Notes: a model not told the origin generated them from the sequence alone. Positions 34,544 through 43,326 are shown, counted from the first letter of the stretch. The stretch is DNA of 64,000 bases from Flavobacteriales bacterium (GCA_016715995.1 JADJXF010000008.1:186001-250000); one strand, 5' to 3'. Made by a program: numbers and translations.

Positions 34544-35632
34544 TCATGGAGTGCTCCACGGCCCGCCCCGGGTCACGTTCACAAAAGAACTCCCATTGAA
34601 TCGGAACAATCCACCGCTGAAGCCGAACCAGAGCGTGCCGTTGCGATCCTCCACGAATGCCTGAATAGCGAAGTACGTGGTGAGGTCCGGCCGGTCGGTC
34701 TTGTCGAAAAGCGTGAACGACCTGCCATCGTGCCTGTAGGCGCCCACGCGAACGGCACCAATCCAGATGTGGCCGGAGCGATCCACGTAGAGGTTGTAGA
34801 TGTCGTTAGCTGTAAGGCCTTTCACTTCGGGGAATCGTGTGAGCTTCTTGCCATCGTATCGGCTCACGCCACCCTCGTTGATCGGCGGGAAGTCGGAAGT
34901 GATGGACCCGAACCAGATGTTGCCCTGTGTGTCCTCGACGATGCTTGCGACGTTATTGCTGCACAGGCCATCCTTCTTCGTGAAGTGCGCGAAGGTGTCG
35001 CCGTTGTACCTGCATGCGCCGTACCCATCCCGAGCGAACCAGATGTTCCCCTTGCTGTCCTCGAAGAGGTCCCACACCTTGCCCGGCGCCATCTTATAGG
35101 ACGGTGTATCAATCACTGGTTCTGGAAGTGGGAACGCGATGAACCGCTCGCCATCCAAGCGGAAGACACCATCACTCGTCCCGGCCCAAACAGCCCCGTT
35201 CTTATCCACCTGCACTTTGCAGCCCGAACCCGGCAGCCCTTCCGCAGGGCCGAAGCCCGTGAAGACCTTACCGTCGAATCTGGATGCACCCGTGTGCGTT
35301 CCGAACCAGAGTTTGCCCTCTCGGTCTTCCGCGATACCCGTGACCACATCGCCGATGAGGCCTTCTGCAATGGAGAAGTAGCGTAGCGCATTCCCATCCC
35401 ATCGCGCGACGCCCTGCCCGATGGTCCCGAACCACAGGTTCTCCTTGCTGTCCTCGAAGGCCGCCACGATGTACGCAGCGACCTGGGTGGTGTCAATGAC
35501 TGCACGCCTGAAAGCAGTATCGTTCGTCACGCCCTCCTGTGATGCACGTGCGCTCTGCTGTCCGCTGCAGGACATGAGCAATACACTGGACATAAGCAGA
35601 CCAATCGCAAGCATCAATTGGTATCCCCTCAT
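34544..35632 (-). CDS. Beta-propeller sensor-domain lipoprotein
   Basis: A 362-residue lipoprotein (GLLMSSVLLMSC, Cys about 22). Seven or eight two-component-regulator propeller blades follow, each with a motif such as AFEDSKENLWFGTIGQGVAR, IAEDREGKLWFGTHTGASRF, EDSKGNIWFARDGYG or VDRSGHIWIGAVRVG. In Bacteroidota these propellers form the periplasmic part of hybrid two-component sensors; here they stand alone with no membrane kinase attached. It begins 12 bases after the DUF1801 gene and is probably co-transcribed with it. Confidence 0.85.
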   Translation of the reverse strand: MRGYQLMLAIGLLMSSVLLMSCSGQQSARASQEGVTNDTAFRRAVIDTTQVAAYIVAAFEDSKENLWFGTIGQGVARWDGNALRYFSIAEGLIGDVVTGIAEDREGKLWFGTHTGASRFDGKVFTGFGPAEGLPGSGCKVQVDKNGAVWAGTSDGVFRLDGERFIAFPLPEPVIDTPSYKMAPGKVWDLFEDSKGNIWFARDGYGACRYNGDTFAHFTKKDGLCSNNVASIVEDTQGNIWFGSITSDFPPINEGGVSRYDGKKLTRFPEVKGLTANDIYNLYVDRSGHIWIGAVRVGAYRHDGRSFTLFDKTDRPDLTTYFAIQAFVEDRNGTLWFGFSGGLFRFNGSSFVNVTRGGPWSTP

Positions 35633-35644
35633 CGCTTCCGGTGC

Positions 35645-36484
35645 TCAATGGCCGCTCCACCCCGGCAACTTCGCCGCCTGCTTCACCCAGCTGGCCATCA
35701 GTTTGTCATCACGCTTGTCGCCCTCGTAGATGTCGATCCAGCGCGCTTCCTTGCTCTTCTCCGTTCCTCCGGGAGGTATGGGCTTCAGCGCCATGCCATT
35801 GAAGAAGGTCACTTTCACGTACTTGGTAAGGCAATGCACCGCGATGAACCAGTCATTCTCCTCGGTACCGTAGAAAGGCGAGTTCCACCGCACGGCCTTC
35901 TTCACGTTCGGCACGTGTCTCTCGATCAACTTATCGAGCCAGCGTCCGATGTCGCGCTTGAAACCGGGCATCGCAGCGATGTAGGCTTGCACCGGTGCAT
36001 CACCATCCCCTTTCGCGATCTGCGGGTTGCCGCCGGAAAGGAGTTTCACGGGCTCGGCCTTAGAGGCTGCGGTTTTGGTCTTCTTCTTCGCCGATCCGCT
36101 GTTCAACACCACCGCCGCCCTCACCAGCGCCTTGAACTTCGCAGCGTCGACCTTCTCGCCTTCGCGGATGTCGATCGCGCGGCGTGTGCCGCCCGTGCCC
36201 GGAGCATTGAAGAGTCCCGCCGGATCCGGCAGGGCCGCCCCGTGCATGAAGGTGAGCTTCACCTTGTCCTTGTAGGCCTCACCGGTGCAGATGATGCCGC
36301 CGTGCGACCACACCGGCACACCCGCCGGGTTCGACGGCTTCTTCCATTTCTGCTCCTCGGTGATGCCCTGCGCAGCTTCGAGGATGAGCTGGCGCATGCG
36401 GTCAAGGGTGGCATCGCGCCAGTCGCTCATGCCGGTCTTCGGGGCCTGCGCAGCCTTGGCACTCCTTGCTGGGCGGGTGGGCAT
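35645..36484 (-). CDS. Tandem DUF1801 (YdhG-like) protein
   Basis: A 279-residue cytosolic protein with two copies of the DUF1801 fold joined by a lysine/alanine-rich linker (~residues 130-155). Copy one (~15-125) has WKKPSNPAGVPVWSHGGIIC and KVKLTFMHGAAL; copy two (~165-279) has VKKAVRWNSPFYGTEENDW and KYVKVTFFNGMALKPIPPG. Single-domain DUF1801 proteins are usually ~120-150 residues, so this is a fusion of two. The family has an iron-chaperone-like fold; function is not established here. ATG 36484 is preferred to an in-frame TTG at 36493. Confidence 0.85.
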   Translation of the reverse strand: MPTRPARSAKAAQAPKTGMSDWRDATLDRMRQLILEAAQGITEEQKWKKPSNPAGVPVWSHGGIICTGEAYKDKVKLTFMHGAALPDPAGLFNAPGTGGTRRAIDIREGEKVDAAKFKALVRAAVVLNSGSAKKKTKTAASKAEPVKLLSGGNPQIAKGDGDAPVQAYIAAMPGFKRDIGRWLDKLIERHVPNVKKAVRWNSPFYGTEENDWFIAVHCLTKYVKVTFFNGMALKPIPPGGTEKSKEARWIDIYEGDKRDDKLMASWVKQAAKLPGWSGH

Positions 36485-36600
36485 ATGGGACAATCGGTTG
36501 GGCAGGCCAAAGTAGCAGTCCGCATGATAGCGTTAAAGACTCCCATTGTTGGCCATGTGCGGTCAAAGGCATCTTAACCTAGCTGCCAATCGCAGGAAGA

Positions 36601-36888
36601 ATGCGCGCCAAAAGCCTGGTTGTCCTGGTCCTCGTTGCACTGTTCCTGCTGTGCTCGTTCCATCGTGATGCGGCTCTGGCCTTCGACGACCAACGCACAG
36701 CCGATGCGGATGTGGATCTTCTGGAGTTCGACCTCGTGCAGCGCACCTGTGCGCTGGAGGTGGTGCTGGCGGTGAGAGACCCTGATGCATTGCACGCCAT
36801 CGAACCATCACTAGAGCCGACTCCGATTCATTGGGATGCTCAGCCTGGCAGCAGCACCCTCGCCTGCCTTCCGGCTCCCGCGAAGTAG
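36601..36888 (+). CDS. Small secreted or membrane protein
   Basis: A 95-residue frame with an N-terminal hydrophobic segment (SLVVLVLVALFLLCSF) that looks like a signal peptide or anchor, then an acidic tail without motifs. Third codon positions in the first two thirds are mostly G or C, which supports coding on this strand over the overlapping minus-strand frames. An AGGAAG stretch just before ATG 36601 could act as ribosome binding site. No family recognised. Confidence 0.5.
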   Translation: MRAKSLVVLVLVALFLLCSFHRDAALAFDDQRTADADVDLLEFDLVQRTCALEVVLAVRDPDALHAIEPSLEPTPIHWDAQPGSSTLACLPAPAK

Positions 36889-36906
36889 CCGTGGCCTCAG
36901 CCCGGT

Positions 36907-37302
36907 TCAGCTGAGAAGCCCGCGCGCCTTCGCCATCAACCAGGGAGCCATCGCCGTCACGATGGGCACCAGCAACCAGATGCGCCCGCGTGCGAGGTCG
37001 TAATCCGCGAGCAGCTCGTTCCATGGCTTCTTGAAGAAGAAATGCCCCGCGCCGAACTCGAAGCCGAGTGTCATGCCGAGCCACAACAGTCCGATGCTCC
37101 ACGCTTGTTGCGCGTCAGCGGGTCCCATCCAGCGGATGCTCAACCATGTCGCCAGCAGGATCAGCGCGCACAGCATCACCGTGCTGATGGCGAGGCCTGC
37201 GGTGAGGCCGGTGTGCGGGATGATGAGCTTGATGCGCACCGTGCCGTTGAGGATGGCGAGCACCATCAGCACGAACCAAAGGAGGATGGCCTTCCACCAC
37301 AT
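36907..37302 (-). CDS. Four-helix integral membrane protein
   Basis: A 131-residue protein with four predicted TM helices: KAILLWFVLMVLAILNGTVR, AGLAISTVMLCALILLATWL, AWSIGLLWLGMTLGFEFGAG and IWLLVPIVTAMAPWL. Between helices three and four lies the motif FEFGAGHFFFKKPW, which recurs in small uncharacterised Bacteroidota membrane proteins. ATG 37302 places the first helix at the very N-terminus; the longer frame adds basic residues that overlap the divergent gene's promoter. Function unknown. Confidence 0.75.
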   Translation of the reverse strand: MWWKAILLWFVLMVLAILNGTVRIKLIIPHTGLTAGLAISTVMLCALILLATWLSIRWMGPADAQQAWSIGLLWLGMTLGFEFGAGHFFFKKPWNELLADYDLARGRIWLLVPIVTAMAPWLMAKARGLLS

Positions 37303-37425
37303 GAGCGGGTGTTTCGCGAAAGGTCGTTGTCGGTTCGCGCATCGCACCTGTCGGACGTCAGGGCGTGCATCCCTCGCCAACGGTGCGGATCTTGTGGCAC
37401 CGTAAAATCAAACACCATCCAGCCC

Positions 37426-37881
37426 ATGCCTCGATTCCACCACCTCCTATTCGCTGCGCTCCTGAATGTGCCCCTCAATGTGTGCGCGCAGAACACCGGC
37501 GCCGTCAACGAGCTGCAGCTCATCACCGCCACCTTGATGGACTACATCGACGGCACCGCCAACGGTGACCCCGAGCAAGTGCGTCGTGCCTTCCACCCGG
37601 ACTTCAACCTCTACACCGTGAACGATGCCGACAGCCTGTGGATCCGCTCTGGGGCGAAGTACATCGCGGGCATCAAAGCAGGAGAGAAGAACACCCGCCA
37701 GGGCCGCATCATCTCCATCGATGTGGAGCACAATGCCGCCATGGCCAAAGCCGAGATCGCCATACCCGGCTGGCGAATCTTCACCGACTACTTCCTGCTG
37801 CTGAAGTACGAGGGCTCGTGGAGGATCGTCCAGAAGAGCTACACGTGGCGGGCGTGGCCGAAGAGCGCGGAGAAGAAGTAG
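37426..37881 (+). CDS. Secreted nuclear-transport-factor-2-like protein
   Basis: A 151-residue protein with a signal peptide (HHLLFAALLNVPLNVCAQ) and a SnoaL/NTF2-like cone fold: LMDYIDGTANGDPEQVRRAF, HPDFNLYTV, AKAEIAIPGWRIFTDYFLLL and GSWRIVQKSY. It matches the putative lumazine-binding subgroup by pattern. It may bind a small molecule in the periplasm; no catalytic residues can be named. Divergent from the four-helix membrane protein. Confidence 0.8.
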   Translation: MPRFHHLLFAALLNVPLNVCAQNTGAVNELQLITATLMDYIDGTANGDPEQVRRAFHPDFNLYTVNDADSLWIRSGAKYIAGIKAGEKNTRQGRIISIDVEHNAAMAKAEIAIPGWRIFTDYFLLLKYEGSWRIVQKSYTWRAWPKSAEKK

Positions 37882-38129
37882 ATTCCATCTGAGGAACGGA
37901 AGCCCACAGTAGTGAACGCGGGACCCAAGACGCACCTGCCCAAGCGATTCCCGCGTGAGCCTCTCCGCTCAATCCAGTGGGACGGCCGACGAGCCGGGGC
38001 AGGCAATCAAGAAGCAGGAGCGCAAGTAGAACGGCTGGCGACTGGATAGTTCGGGTGCCGAGGCAGTTCACACCCAGGCCGTGACCACAAGCCCGCGCCC
38101 GTTGGTGGCCATCCGCTTCCTTTGACGCG

Positions 38130-39167
38130 ATGCGACCGGTGCACTTGCTTGTGGCCTTGACTATCACCGGCGGTCCGGTGCTGGCGCAGGACCCGCGACG
38201 AATCGAGCCGCGCGTGCTCGGCGGATACGGCATCGGCCTGGAGATGTCGACGATGGAAGTGGACAGCGGTAAGGCGTTCAAGCAGTTCCCGTGGTTCAGC
38301 GGCCAGCTGGAGCTCGGCGGCTCCTTGCTGATGAACGAGCGCTGGGGCTTTGCGATGGGTGGCTTGGCCACCTTCAACGGCCGCTATTACTACTCAGGGT
38401 CGGCAAGCACCCGCCTCTATCACCTCTTGATGCGTGCGGAGGCGCGCGCGTGGTGGCAGACGCCATGGCGCGCGCGCGACAAGTGGTTGCGGTTCGGTTG
38501 CGCCTTCGGCAATAGCTTCATCGGGCCCGCCCACCTCGACCATGTGGAGGATGGCTTCGAGGTGCATTCGAAGTCCAGCCCGCACAACGCGCTCTACCTG
38601 GCCCCGGAGTTCGGCGCAATGCAACGGGAGGATGGCCCGCACAGGCTCGAGGTCGGCATCCGGTACATGGTCCACCTCGACCGGACGCCCGCCATCACCA
38701 CGGTGCTCACCACTCCGGAATCCTCCACGCACGCCACGTCGGTGCATGATCAACTCAGCATCGTCATGCGCTACCATCTCGGCTTCAAGCGGCGTGAGCG
38801 ACCGCCCGTTCCACGGCCCACCGTGGCGTACGAAAGCCGTGCAACTGATACAATCGCAACGCTCCAGGCGCGCAACGCGATCATCACCCTGGAGCTCTGG
38901 GACGATGCCGAAGTCGACGGCGATACCATTTCGGTGCTGCTGAACGAACGGCCCGTGGTGGCGGAGCTCGCCCTCACCCGCAAGCACAGGAAAGTGCGGG
39001 TGGCGCTGGAGCCTGGAAGCAACCGGATCCTGCTCGTGGCGCACAATGAAGGGCGCGTCCCGCCCAACACCGCACGCATGATCGTGCACGGGGTGAAAGG
39101 CTCACCGCAACTGCTCATCAAGACCTCCGAGCATCAGAACCAGATGGTGGAGATCAGGTGGGATTGA
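38130..39167 (+). CDS. Outer-membrane-like beta protein with C-terminal strand domain
   Basis: A 345-residue secreted protein (signal VHLLVALTITGGPVLAQ). Residues ~25-225 look like alternating strands of a small outer-membrane barrel (GGSLLMNERWGFAMGGLATF, RLEVGIRYMVHLDR). Residues ~245-345 form a separate beta domain (ITLELWDDAEVDGDTISVLL, NEGRVPPNTARMIVHG) seen in other Bacteroidota surface proteins. TTCCTTTG five bases before ATG 38130 may be its promoter. The 248-base gap upstream shows no gene. Function unknown. Confidence 0.75.
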   Translation: MRPVHLLVALTITGGPVLAQDPRRIEPRVLGGYGIGLEMSTMEVDSGKAFKQFPWFSGQLELGGSLLMNERWGFAMGGLATFNGRYYYSGSASTRLYHLLMRAEARAWWQTPWRARDKWLRFGCAFGNSFIGPAHLDHVEDGFEVHSKSSPHNALYLAPEFGAMQREDGPHRLEVGIRYMVHLDRTPAITTVLTTPESSTHATSVHDQLSIVMRYHLGFKRRERPPVPRPTVAYESRATDTIATLQARNAIITLELWDDAEVDGDTISVLLNERPVVAELALTRKHRKVRVALEPGSNRILLVAHNEGRVPPNTARMIVHGVKGSPQLLIKTSEHQNQMVEIRWD

Positions 39168-39316
39168 GGCGGTCGATCCTTCTGCGACCACTATGAGCAC
39201 ATGCGACCGCTCAGTCGCCGGGTAACGCCGACCACCGACAAGCCGCGCTCCGAGCAAGCAAGGAAGTGATCCTCATCAACGGTGGAACGCTAGAGCCTGC
39301 GACGGCATAATGTCGT

Positions 39317-39631
39317 TCAGACTTTGGCCGTTTGTTCAAGAAGCATACGTTGCGCGTGCGCATCCATGTTGGTGATGGGCACTCCGTGCATACGGATGAC
39401 GGCATCGCACAAAACTTCATATGCCGAGCGCTCAATCATACTGTACAGGAGCGCCTTGCTCATTCCTTGTAAGAGCACCTGGCTTTCCTGGATCAGCTCG
39501 CCATCGATCCACTTCAATTCCTCATGGTCGGTATCCAACGTTGGGAAAAGCAACAGTTGGTGTTGCATGAGATGCATGGCCAGGCGTTCTGCGTCTTGCC
39601 TCGTGCGGGTCTGAATGGTGATGTGGATCAT
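39317..39631 (-). CDS. CutA/PII-like small protein
   Basis: A 104-residue cytosolic protein. Its pattern follows the CutA/PII ferredoxin-like fold: a first strand and helix IHITIQTRTRQDAERLAMHL, a second strand with KWIDGELIQESQVLL (compare CutA WxGxVxExxEVLLxIK), and a late AYEV followed by a strand and helix. CutA and PII proteins are trimers that bind small ligands between subunits. It is the last gene of the SulP-carbonic anhydrase set, 38 bases after the DUF2490 gene, where a regulatory PII-like role for bicarbonate transport is attractive. Assignment is by pattern only. Confidence 0.65.
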   Translation of the reverse strand: MIHITIQTRTRQDAERLAMHLMQHQLLLFPTLDTDHEELKWIDGELIQESQVLLQGMSKALLYSMIERSAYEVLCDAVIRMHGVPITNMDAHAQRMLLEQTAKV

Positions 39632-39669
39632 TGGCTTCAGAGCGCTTAGCTCCGTTGTGCTTGGCGAGT

Positions 39670-40563
39670 TCAGGGTTCCGTCACGGCGTTCTTCTTCCGC
39701 AGATCCAGGTTCCACACCAACACCATGTGAAGCGTGGAGTTCACCTCCATCAGATCGGCGCCCGCCGCTGCATCGGGGCGCTGGAGGTTCTGCAACAGAT
39801 AGCCCACCATTACTTGAACAGGCGTGCTCACCTGATAGCCGAACAGGGCCGAAAGGCGGTTCTGGTTCATCAGGTCCAGTCGCTCGGAATCACCGAAATT
39901 CAGGAACAATTCATCGTAGAGGTTCGCGGTGAACACGCCCGGTCCCACCTTATCGCGCTTGCCGAGCTGCGCTGTGATCCACACGCGATAGCGGAAGCGG
40001 TTCTGGTAGAAGTAGCTGTCCAGTTCGCCGACACCTGGATTGCCTGCACTGGCCTTCATCCGGGCCAGATAGCGCTGTTCGAGCCGGAAGCGATGGGCGA
40101 TCCTAAAGCGGCCGATCGATTGGACAAGCTGCACTTGCTCATAGACGTTGTGTTCCCAACCAGGAAAGGCGATCGGATATGCCCCGTATGGATAGTTCGC
40201 GTAGTAGCTGTACCCGGCGGTGAACATCACCTGATCGTTCAAGTGGTAATTCACGGCAGGGCGAAGAAGCAATTGCTGCCAGCTACGGCCGAGCTCAGCG
40301 CGCCGCACATGCGCTTCCGTGTGTATGCTCCAACGATCGCTGACCCTATGATCCCCCCAATGGGAGATCCACAGGTTGCTGTTCGCATCCGTTAACCGTT
40401 GATCCTGGCCGCACGCCCGCGTACTAGCCAACAGAACCGTGGCCAGCAGGCCAAGGTGCAGGGCTATCCGTACCCCTTGCCTGCCAGCGGTTTTGCGCAC
40501 GTTTCCCGTACCCGATCCACTTTCGACCATTTTCAAGCGCGCACTGTTCACTCGGTCGATCAC
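39670..40563 (-). CDS. DUF2490 outer-membrane protein
   Basis: A 297-residue protein, GTG 40563, overlapping the carbonic anhydrase stop (GTGA). A signal segment (IALHLGLLATVLLASTRACGQ) precedes a DUF2490 beta-barrel: NLWISHWGDHRVSDRWSIH, LLLRPAVNYHLNDQVMFTAG, RFRLEQRYL, RFRYRVWITAQL and MVGYLLQNL. The family is assumed to sit in the outer membrane. Within this operon it could be the outer-membrane pore for the transported anion; that is inference. An ATG at 40530 is an alternative start. Confidence 0.85.
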   Translation of the reverse strand: MIDRVNSARLKMVESGSGTGNVRKTAGRQGVRIALHLGLLATVLLASTRACGQDQRLTDANSNLWISHWGDHRVSDRWSIHTEAHVRRAELGRSWQQLLLRPAVNYHLNDQVMFTAGYSYYANYPYGAYPIAFPGWEHNVYEQVQLVQSIGRFRIAHRFRLEQRYLARMKASAGNPGVGELDSYFYQNRFRYRVWITAQLGKRDKVGPGVFTANLYDELFLNFGDSERLDLMNQNRLSALFGYQVSTPVQVMVGYLLQNLQRPDAAAGADLMEVNSTLHMVLVWNLDLRKKNAVTEP

Positions 40564-41183
40564 GGGTAGATGAACTCCACCACGCCGCTTTGCACATTGT
40601 ACATACCACCAGCGATCCCAATGCTCTTGGCATCGAGCATCTCCTTCAGGATCGGGCTGCGCTGGGTGATCTGTTCCATGGCCAGTTCCACGTTCCGACC
40701 CGCCACAAGCTCCACGAACTCCGGATCGGAGCCGTTGCCCTCTCCAGTACCACGTATGTCATCCACGGCCGGGCGGATCTTGTTCAGCAAGGCGGTGAGG
40801 TTGCCCATGCGCACATCATCACAGGCGCCTTTCACGGCACCACAGCGACTGTGGCCAAGTACCACGATCAGTTTCACCCCGACCACTTTACAGGCGAACT
40901 CCATGCTGCCGAGTATGTCCTCGTTCACGCAGTTGCCCGCGATGCGCACACTGAAGATGTCGCCCAGCCCCTGGTCGAAGATCAGTTCGGCACTGGTGCG
41001 CGAATCGATGCAGCTGAGGATCACGGCGAAGGGGTGCTGCCCATCGCTCGTATCATTCACTTGTTTCAACAGGTCCCGGTTCGCCTTCAGGTTGTTCACG
41101 AAGCGCTCGTTGCCTTGCTTCAGGATCGCCAACGCGGCAGCGGGCGTAAGGTGGGTCTGGGTCTCTTTGGTCTGGGTTCTCAT
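40560..41183 (-). CDS. Beta-class carbonic anhydrase
   Basis: A 207-residue zinc enzyme for CO2/bicarbonate interconversion. The zinc ligands and catalytic dyad are visible: SCIDSRTSAEL (Cys, Asp-Arg) and VLGHSRCGAVKGA (His, Cys). Other motifs are GNERFVNN, SVRIAGNCVN and the C-terminal GGMYNVQSGVVEF. It has no signal peptide, so it is cytosolic. It lies between a SulP transporter (81 bases upstream) and DUF2490 (4-base overlap), a pairing known for bicarbonate uptake or CO2 disposal. Confidence 0.94.
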   Translation of the reverse strand: MRTQTKETQTHLTPAAALAILKQGNERFVNNLKANRDLLKQVNDTSDGQHPFAVILSCIDSRTSAELIFDQGLGDIFSVRIAGNCVNEDILGSMEFACKVVGVKLIVVLGHSRCGAVKGACDDVRMGNLTALLNKIRPAVDDIRGTGEGNGSDPEFVELVAGRNVELAMEQITQRSPILKEMLDAKSIGIAGGMYNVQSGVVEFIYP

Positions 41184-41263
41184 GGTTCATGGCGCTTTCA
41201 CGCTGGTTGCTAGTTGTTGTTCGTTGTTGATCTTCTTTGCGTTGCACGGGGCGATCTCCCTGA

Positions 41264-42859
41264 TCATATCCTGAGGAGCTTGCGTCGGGCTGCTCCTACG
41301 ACATCGGAGGCGAGCATGCTCACGCGCTTCGCCAGGCGCTTCTCGAAACCGACGAGTTCGATGTGAATGCCTTCCTCCTTTCTTCGCACCCTGCACTCCT
41401 CGATGATCTCCAGCACATCGGGGTCCAGGTTCACGGTGCGGTGCCCATCGATCACCACATGGGTGCCGTTAGGCAGGTCGGCGAGGGTGCGTTGTATGCT
41501 GGCCTTGTTGAAGAAAGTGACTTCTTCGCTCAGTTCAATGCGTATCGGCTTGCTCGTGTCCGATAAGTCGCCATCGAAGTGGAACGGCGTGAGGTAATTG
41601 TTGCGCAGCACGATGAAGATGCCCACGGCCATGCCCAGCAGCACGCCGGTGAGAAGGTCGGTGAACACCACGCCGAGGATGGTGATGATGAAGGGCACGA
41701 ACTGCGGCCAGCCCTTGGCCCACATCTGCTTGAACAGGATGGGCTTGGCCAGTTTGTAGCCCACTACGAAGAGGATGGCCGCAAGGCTGGCGAGGGGTAT
41801 CATTTCCATCAGTTGGGGAAAGAGCAGCAGGGCCAACAGGATCCACACGCCGTGCAGTATTGTGCTGAGCTTGGTGCGCCCTCCGGTCTGGATGTTGGCC
41901 GAACTGCGCACGATTACTTGTGTGAGGGGCAGCCCCCCAACAATGCCGCTCAGGATATTCCCAACGCCCTGCGCCTTCAGTTCACGGTTCGTGGGGGTGA
42001 TGCGCTTCTGTGCGTCCAGTTTGTCCGTGGCTTCCACGCACAACAAGGTTTCCAAGCTCGCGACGATGGCAAGCGTCAGAGCTGCGGTCCAAACACGCAG
42101 GTCCGTGATCGCGGACCAACTTGGCAGTTGGATCGCCGCCAATCCTGTGCTCAGGTCGGGCAGGTCCACATAATGCTCCGTGGCTAAGCCATGCGCTCCC
42201 ATGATGCCTTGCGCACTACCGAGCACGATACCTGCGATCACCGCGAGCAAAGGCCCTGGCACCTGCGCCAGGATCTTCACCTGTTTGATCCATTTCGTTT
42301 CCCACAGCAACAGGATGCCCAGGCAAACGGCCGCGATAACCACCGCGCCCGGCGTTATGGCCCCCAGAGCAAGGGCAAGCTCGCTAAAGGTGTTCTGATT
42401 ATCCGGCTGTATGAAGGCTAGATCACCTTCGTAGTCCTTATCATAGCCGAAGGCATGCGGGATCTGTTTCAGGATGATGATGATGCCGATGCCGCTGAGC
42501 ATTCCCTTCACCACGCTGTTGGGGAAGTAGTAAGCAATGACGCCCGCGCCTAAAAAGCCAAGCACCAGTTGCATCGCCCCTGCGAGCACCACCGCGAGCA
42601 GGAAGGCCGGGAGACCGAGCAGGCCGATGGACCCGGCAACGATGACCGCCAGGCCAGCGGCCGGACCGCTAACGCCGAGTTGCGAGCCGCTCGCACCCCC
42701 CACGACGATACCGCCGATGACCCCAGCGATAAGCCCGGCGATGGGTGGGGCGCCGCTCGCCAGAGCTATACCAAGACACAAGGGCACCGCCACCAGGAAT
42801 ACCACCAGAGAGGCGGGGAGGTCCTGTTTCCAATGCTTGAAGAAGGAAGTTGGGTTCAT
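41264..42859 (-). CDS. SulP (SLC26) family anion transporter with STAS domain
   Basis: A 531-residue inner-membrane protein with about 12-14 helices: DLPASLVVFLVAVPLCLGIA, AGVIGGIVVGGASGSQLGVS, a GNILSGIVGGLPLTQVIVRS motif with VRSSANIQTGGRTKLS, and a C-terminal STAS domain from ~residue 440 (VVIDGHRTVNLDPDVLEII). The SulP family carries bicarbonate, sulfate, oxalate or formate. Its operon with carbonic anhydrase points to bicarbonate (BicA-like), but a formate or formate/bicarbonate role cannot be excluded because a formate dehydrogenase gene is nearby. Confidence 0.93.
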   Translation of the reverse strand: MNPTSFFKHWKQDLPASLVVFLVAVPLCLGIALASGAPPIAGLIAGVIGGIVVGGASGSQLGVSGPAAGLAVIVAGSIGLLGLPAFLLAVVLAGAMQLVLGFLGAGVIAYYFPNSVVKGMLSGIGIIIILKQIPHAFGYDKDYEGDLAFIQPDNQNTFSELALALGAITPGAVVIAAVCLGILLLWETKWIKQVKILAQVPGPLLAVIAGIVLGSAQGIMGAHGLATEHYVDLPDLSTGLAAIQLPSWSAITDLRVWTAALTLAIVASLETLLCVEATDKLDAQKRITPTNRELKAQGVGNILSGIVGGLPLTQVIVRSSANIQTGGRTKLSTILHGVWILLALLLFPQLMEMIPLASLAAILFVVGYKLAKPILFKQMWAKGWPQFVPFIITILGVVFTDLLTGVLLGMAVGIFIVLRNNYLTPFHFDGDLSDTSKPIRIELSEEVTFFNKASIQRTLADLPNGTHVVIDGHRTVNLDPDVLEIIEECRVRRKEEGIHIELVGFEKRLAKRVSMLASDVVGAARRKLLRI

Positions 42860-42965
42860 GGTTGAGAAGGTTGAGTACGAGTTGGATCGGGGGTGAACAT
42901 GAGTGGTCGCGGGAACAAATTCCCTTGGCGACTTTCCAAGGCCGCATGCGGCCCGGTTGCGGGGT

Positions 42966-43268
42966 TTACAGGAACCGCTTGGGCGGTCTCAGCAGCACTT
43001 CACCATGCGGTGAAGGGAGTAGCCGTTCATCCGTGGCGCGGGCAACAACCAGCAACGGCGCGCCGTGGTCCGCATGCCCACGGTACGGGGAAACGAAAGG
43101 CCGGGCGTGCTTCACCTCTTCCTCTTCGGCCGTTGGGGCCGGGCTTTCCACACATTCGCTAGCAACCCGACCGAGCCCGCTTGAGAGGATGTTGTATGGC
43201 AGCAAGCTCAACACGAAGCAGAGCAGCAGCGGAGCCGCAAGTCGTTGCCAAAGGGTGCTTGGGTACAT
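42966..43268 (-). CDS. Small secreted or anchored protein heading the SulP operon
   Basis: A 100-residue protein with an N-terminal hydrophobic helix (LAAPLLLCFVLSLLPYNIL), an acidic stretch (APTAEEEEVKHARP) and a soluble tail without known motif. ATG 43268 lies eight bases after a perfect TACATTTG box and inside the divergent control region shared with the TetR gene. SulP starts 107 bases after its stop, so it is probably the first gene of the SulP-carbonic anhydrase operon. Function unknown. Confidence 0.65.
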   Translation of the reverse strand: MYPSTLWQRLAAPLLLCFVLSLLPYNILSSGLGRVASECVESPAPTAEEEEVKHARPFVSPYRGHADHGAPLLVVARATDERLLPSPHGEVLLRPPKRFL

Positions 43269-43276
43269 AACGGGGC

Positions 43277-43284
43277 CAAATGTA
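43277..43284 (-). promoter_or_regulatory. -7 box TACATTTG for the SulP operon
   Basis: A perfect TAnnTTTG on the minus strand, eight bases before ATG 43268. It overlaps the first operator-like motif. Confidence 0.6.
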
Positions 43285-43316
43285 GCAATACATTCCATAT
43301 CTATAGCATTACTATA
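43279..43316. promoter_or_regulatory. Two operator-like motifs between divergent promoters
   Basis: TGTAGCAATACATT (43281-43294) and TATAGCATTACTAT (43302-43315) share the core TAGCAnTAC and start 21 bp apart, two helix turns. The first lies in the inverted repeat AATGTA-GCAA-TACATT, the second in TATAG-CATTA-CTATA. One overlaps the minus-strand -7 box and the other overlaps the TetR -7 box, so one repressor could shut both promoters. Confidence 0.55.
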
Positions 43317-43320
43317 TTCG
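43313..43320 (+). promoter_or_regulatory. -7 box TATATTCG for the TetR gene
   Basis: TATATTCG (TAnnTTCG) ends six bases before ATG 43327, predicting a leaderless transcript. It overlaps the second operator-like motif, which suggests autoregulation. Confidence 0.55.
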
Positions 43321-43326
43321 CCTCCG

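Noticed and set aside
36563..37102. 179-codon minus-strand frame
   Set aside because: Low-complexity Arg/His-rich translation overlapping two better supported genes.
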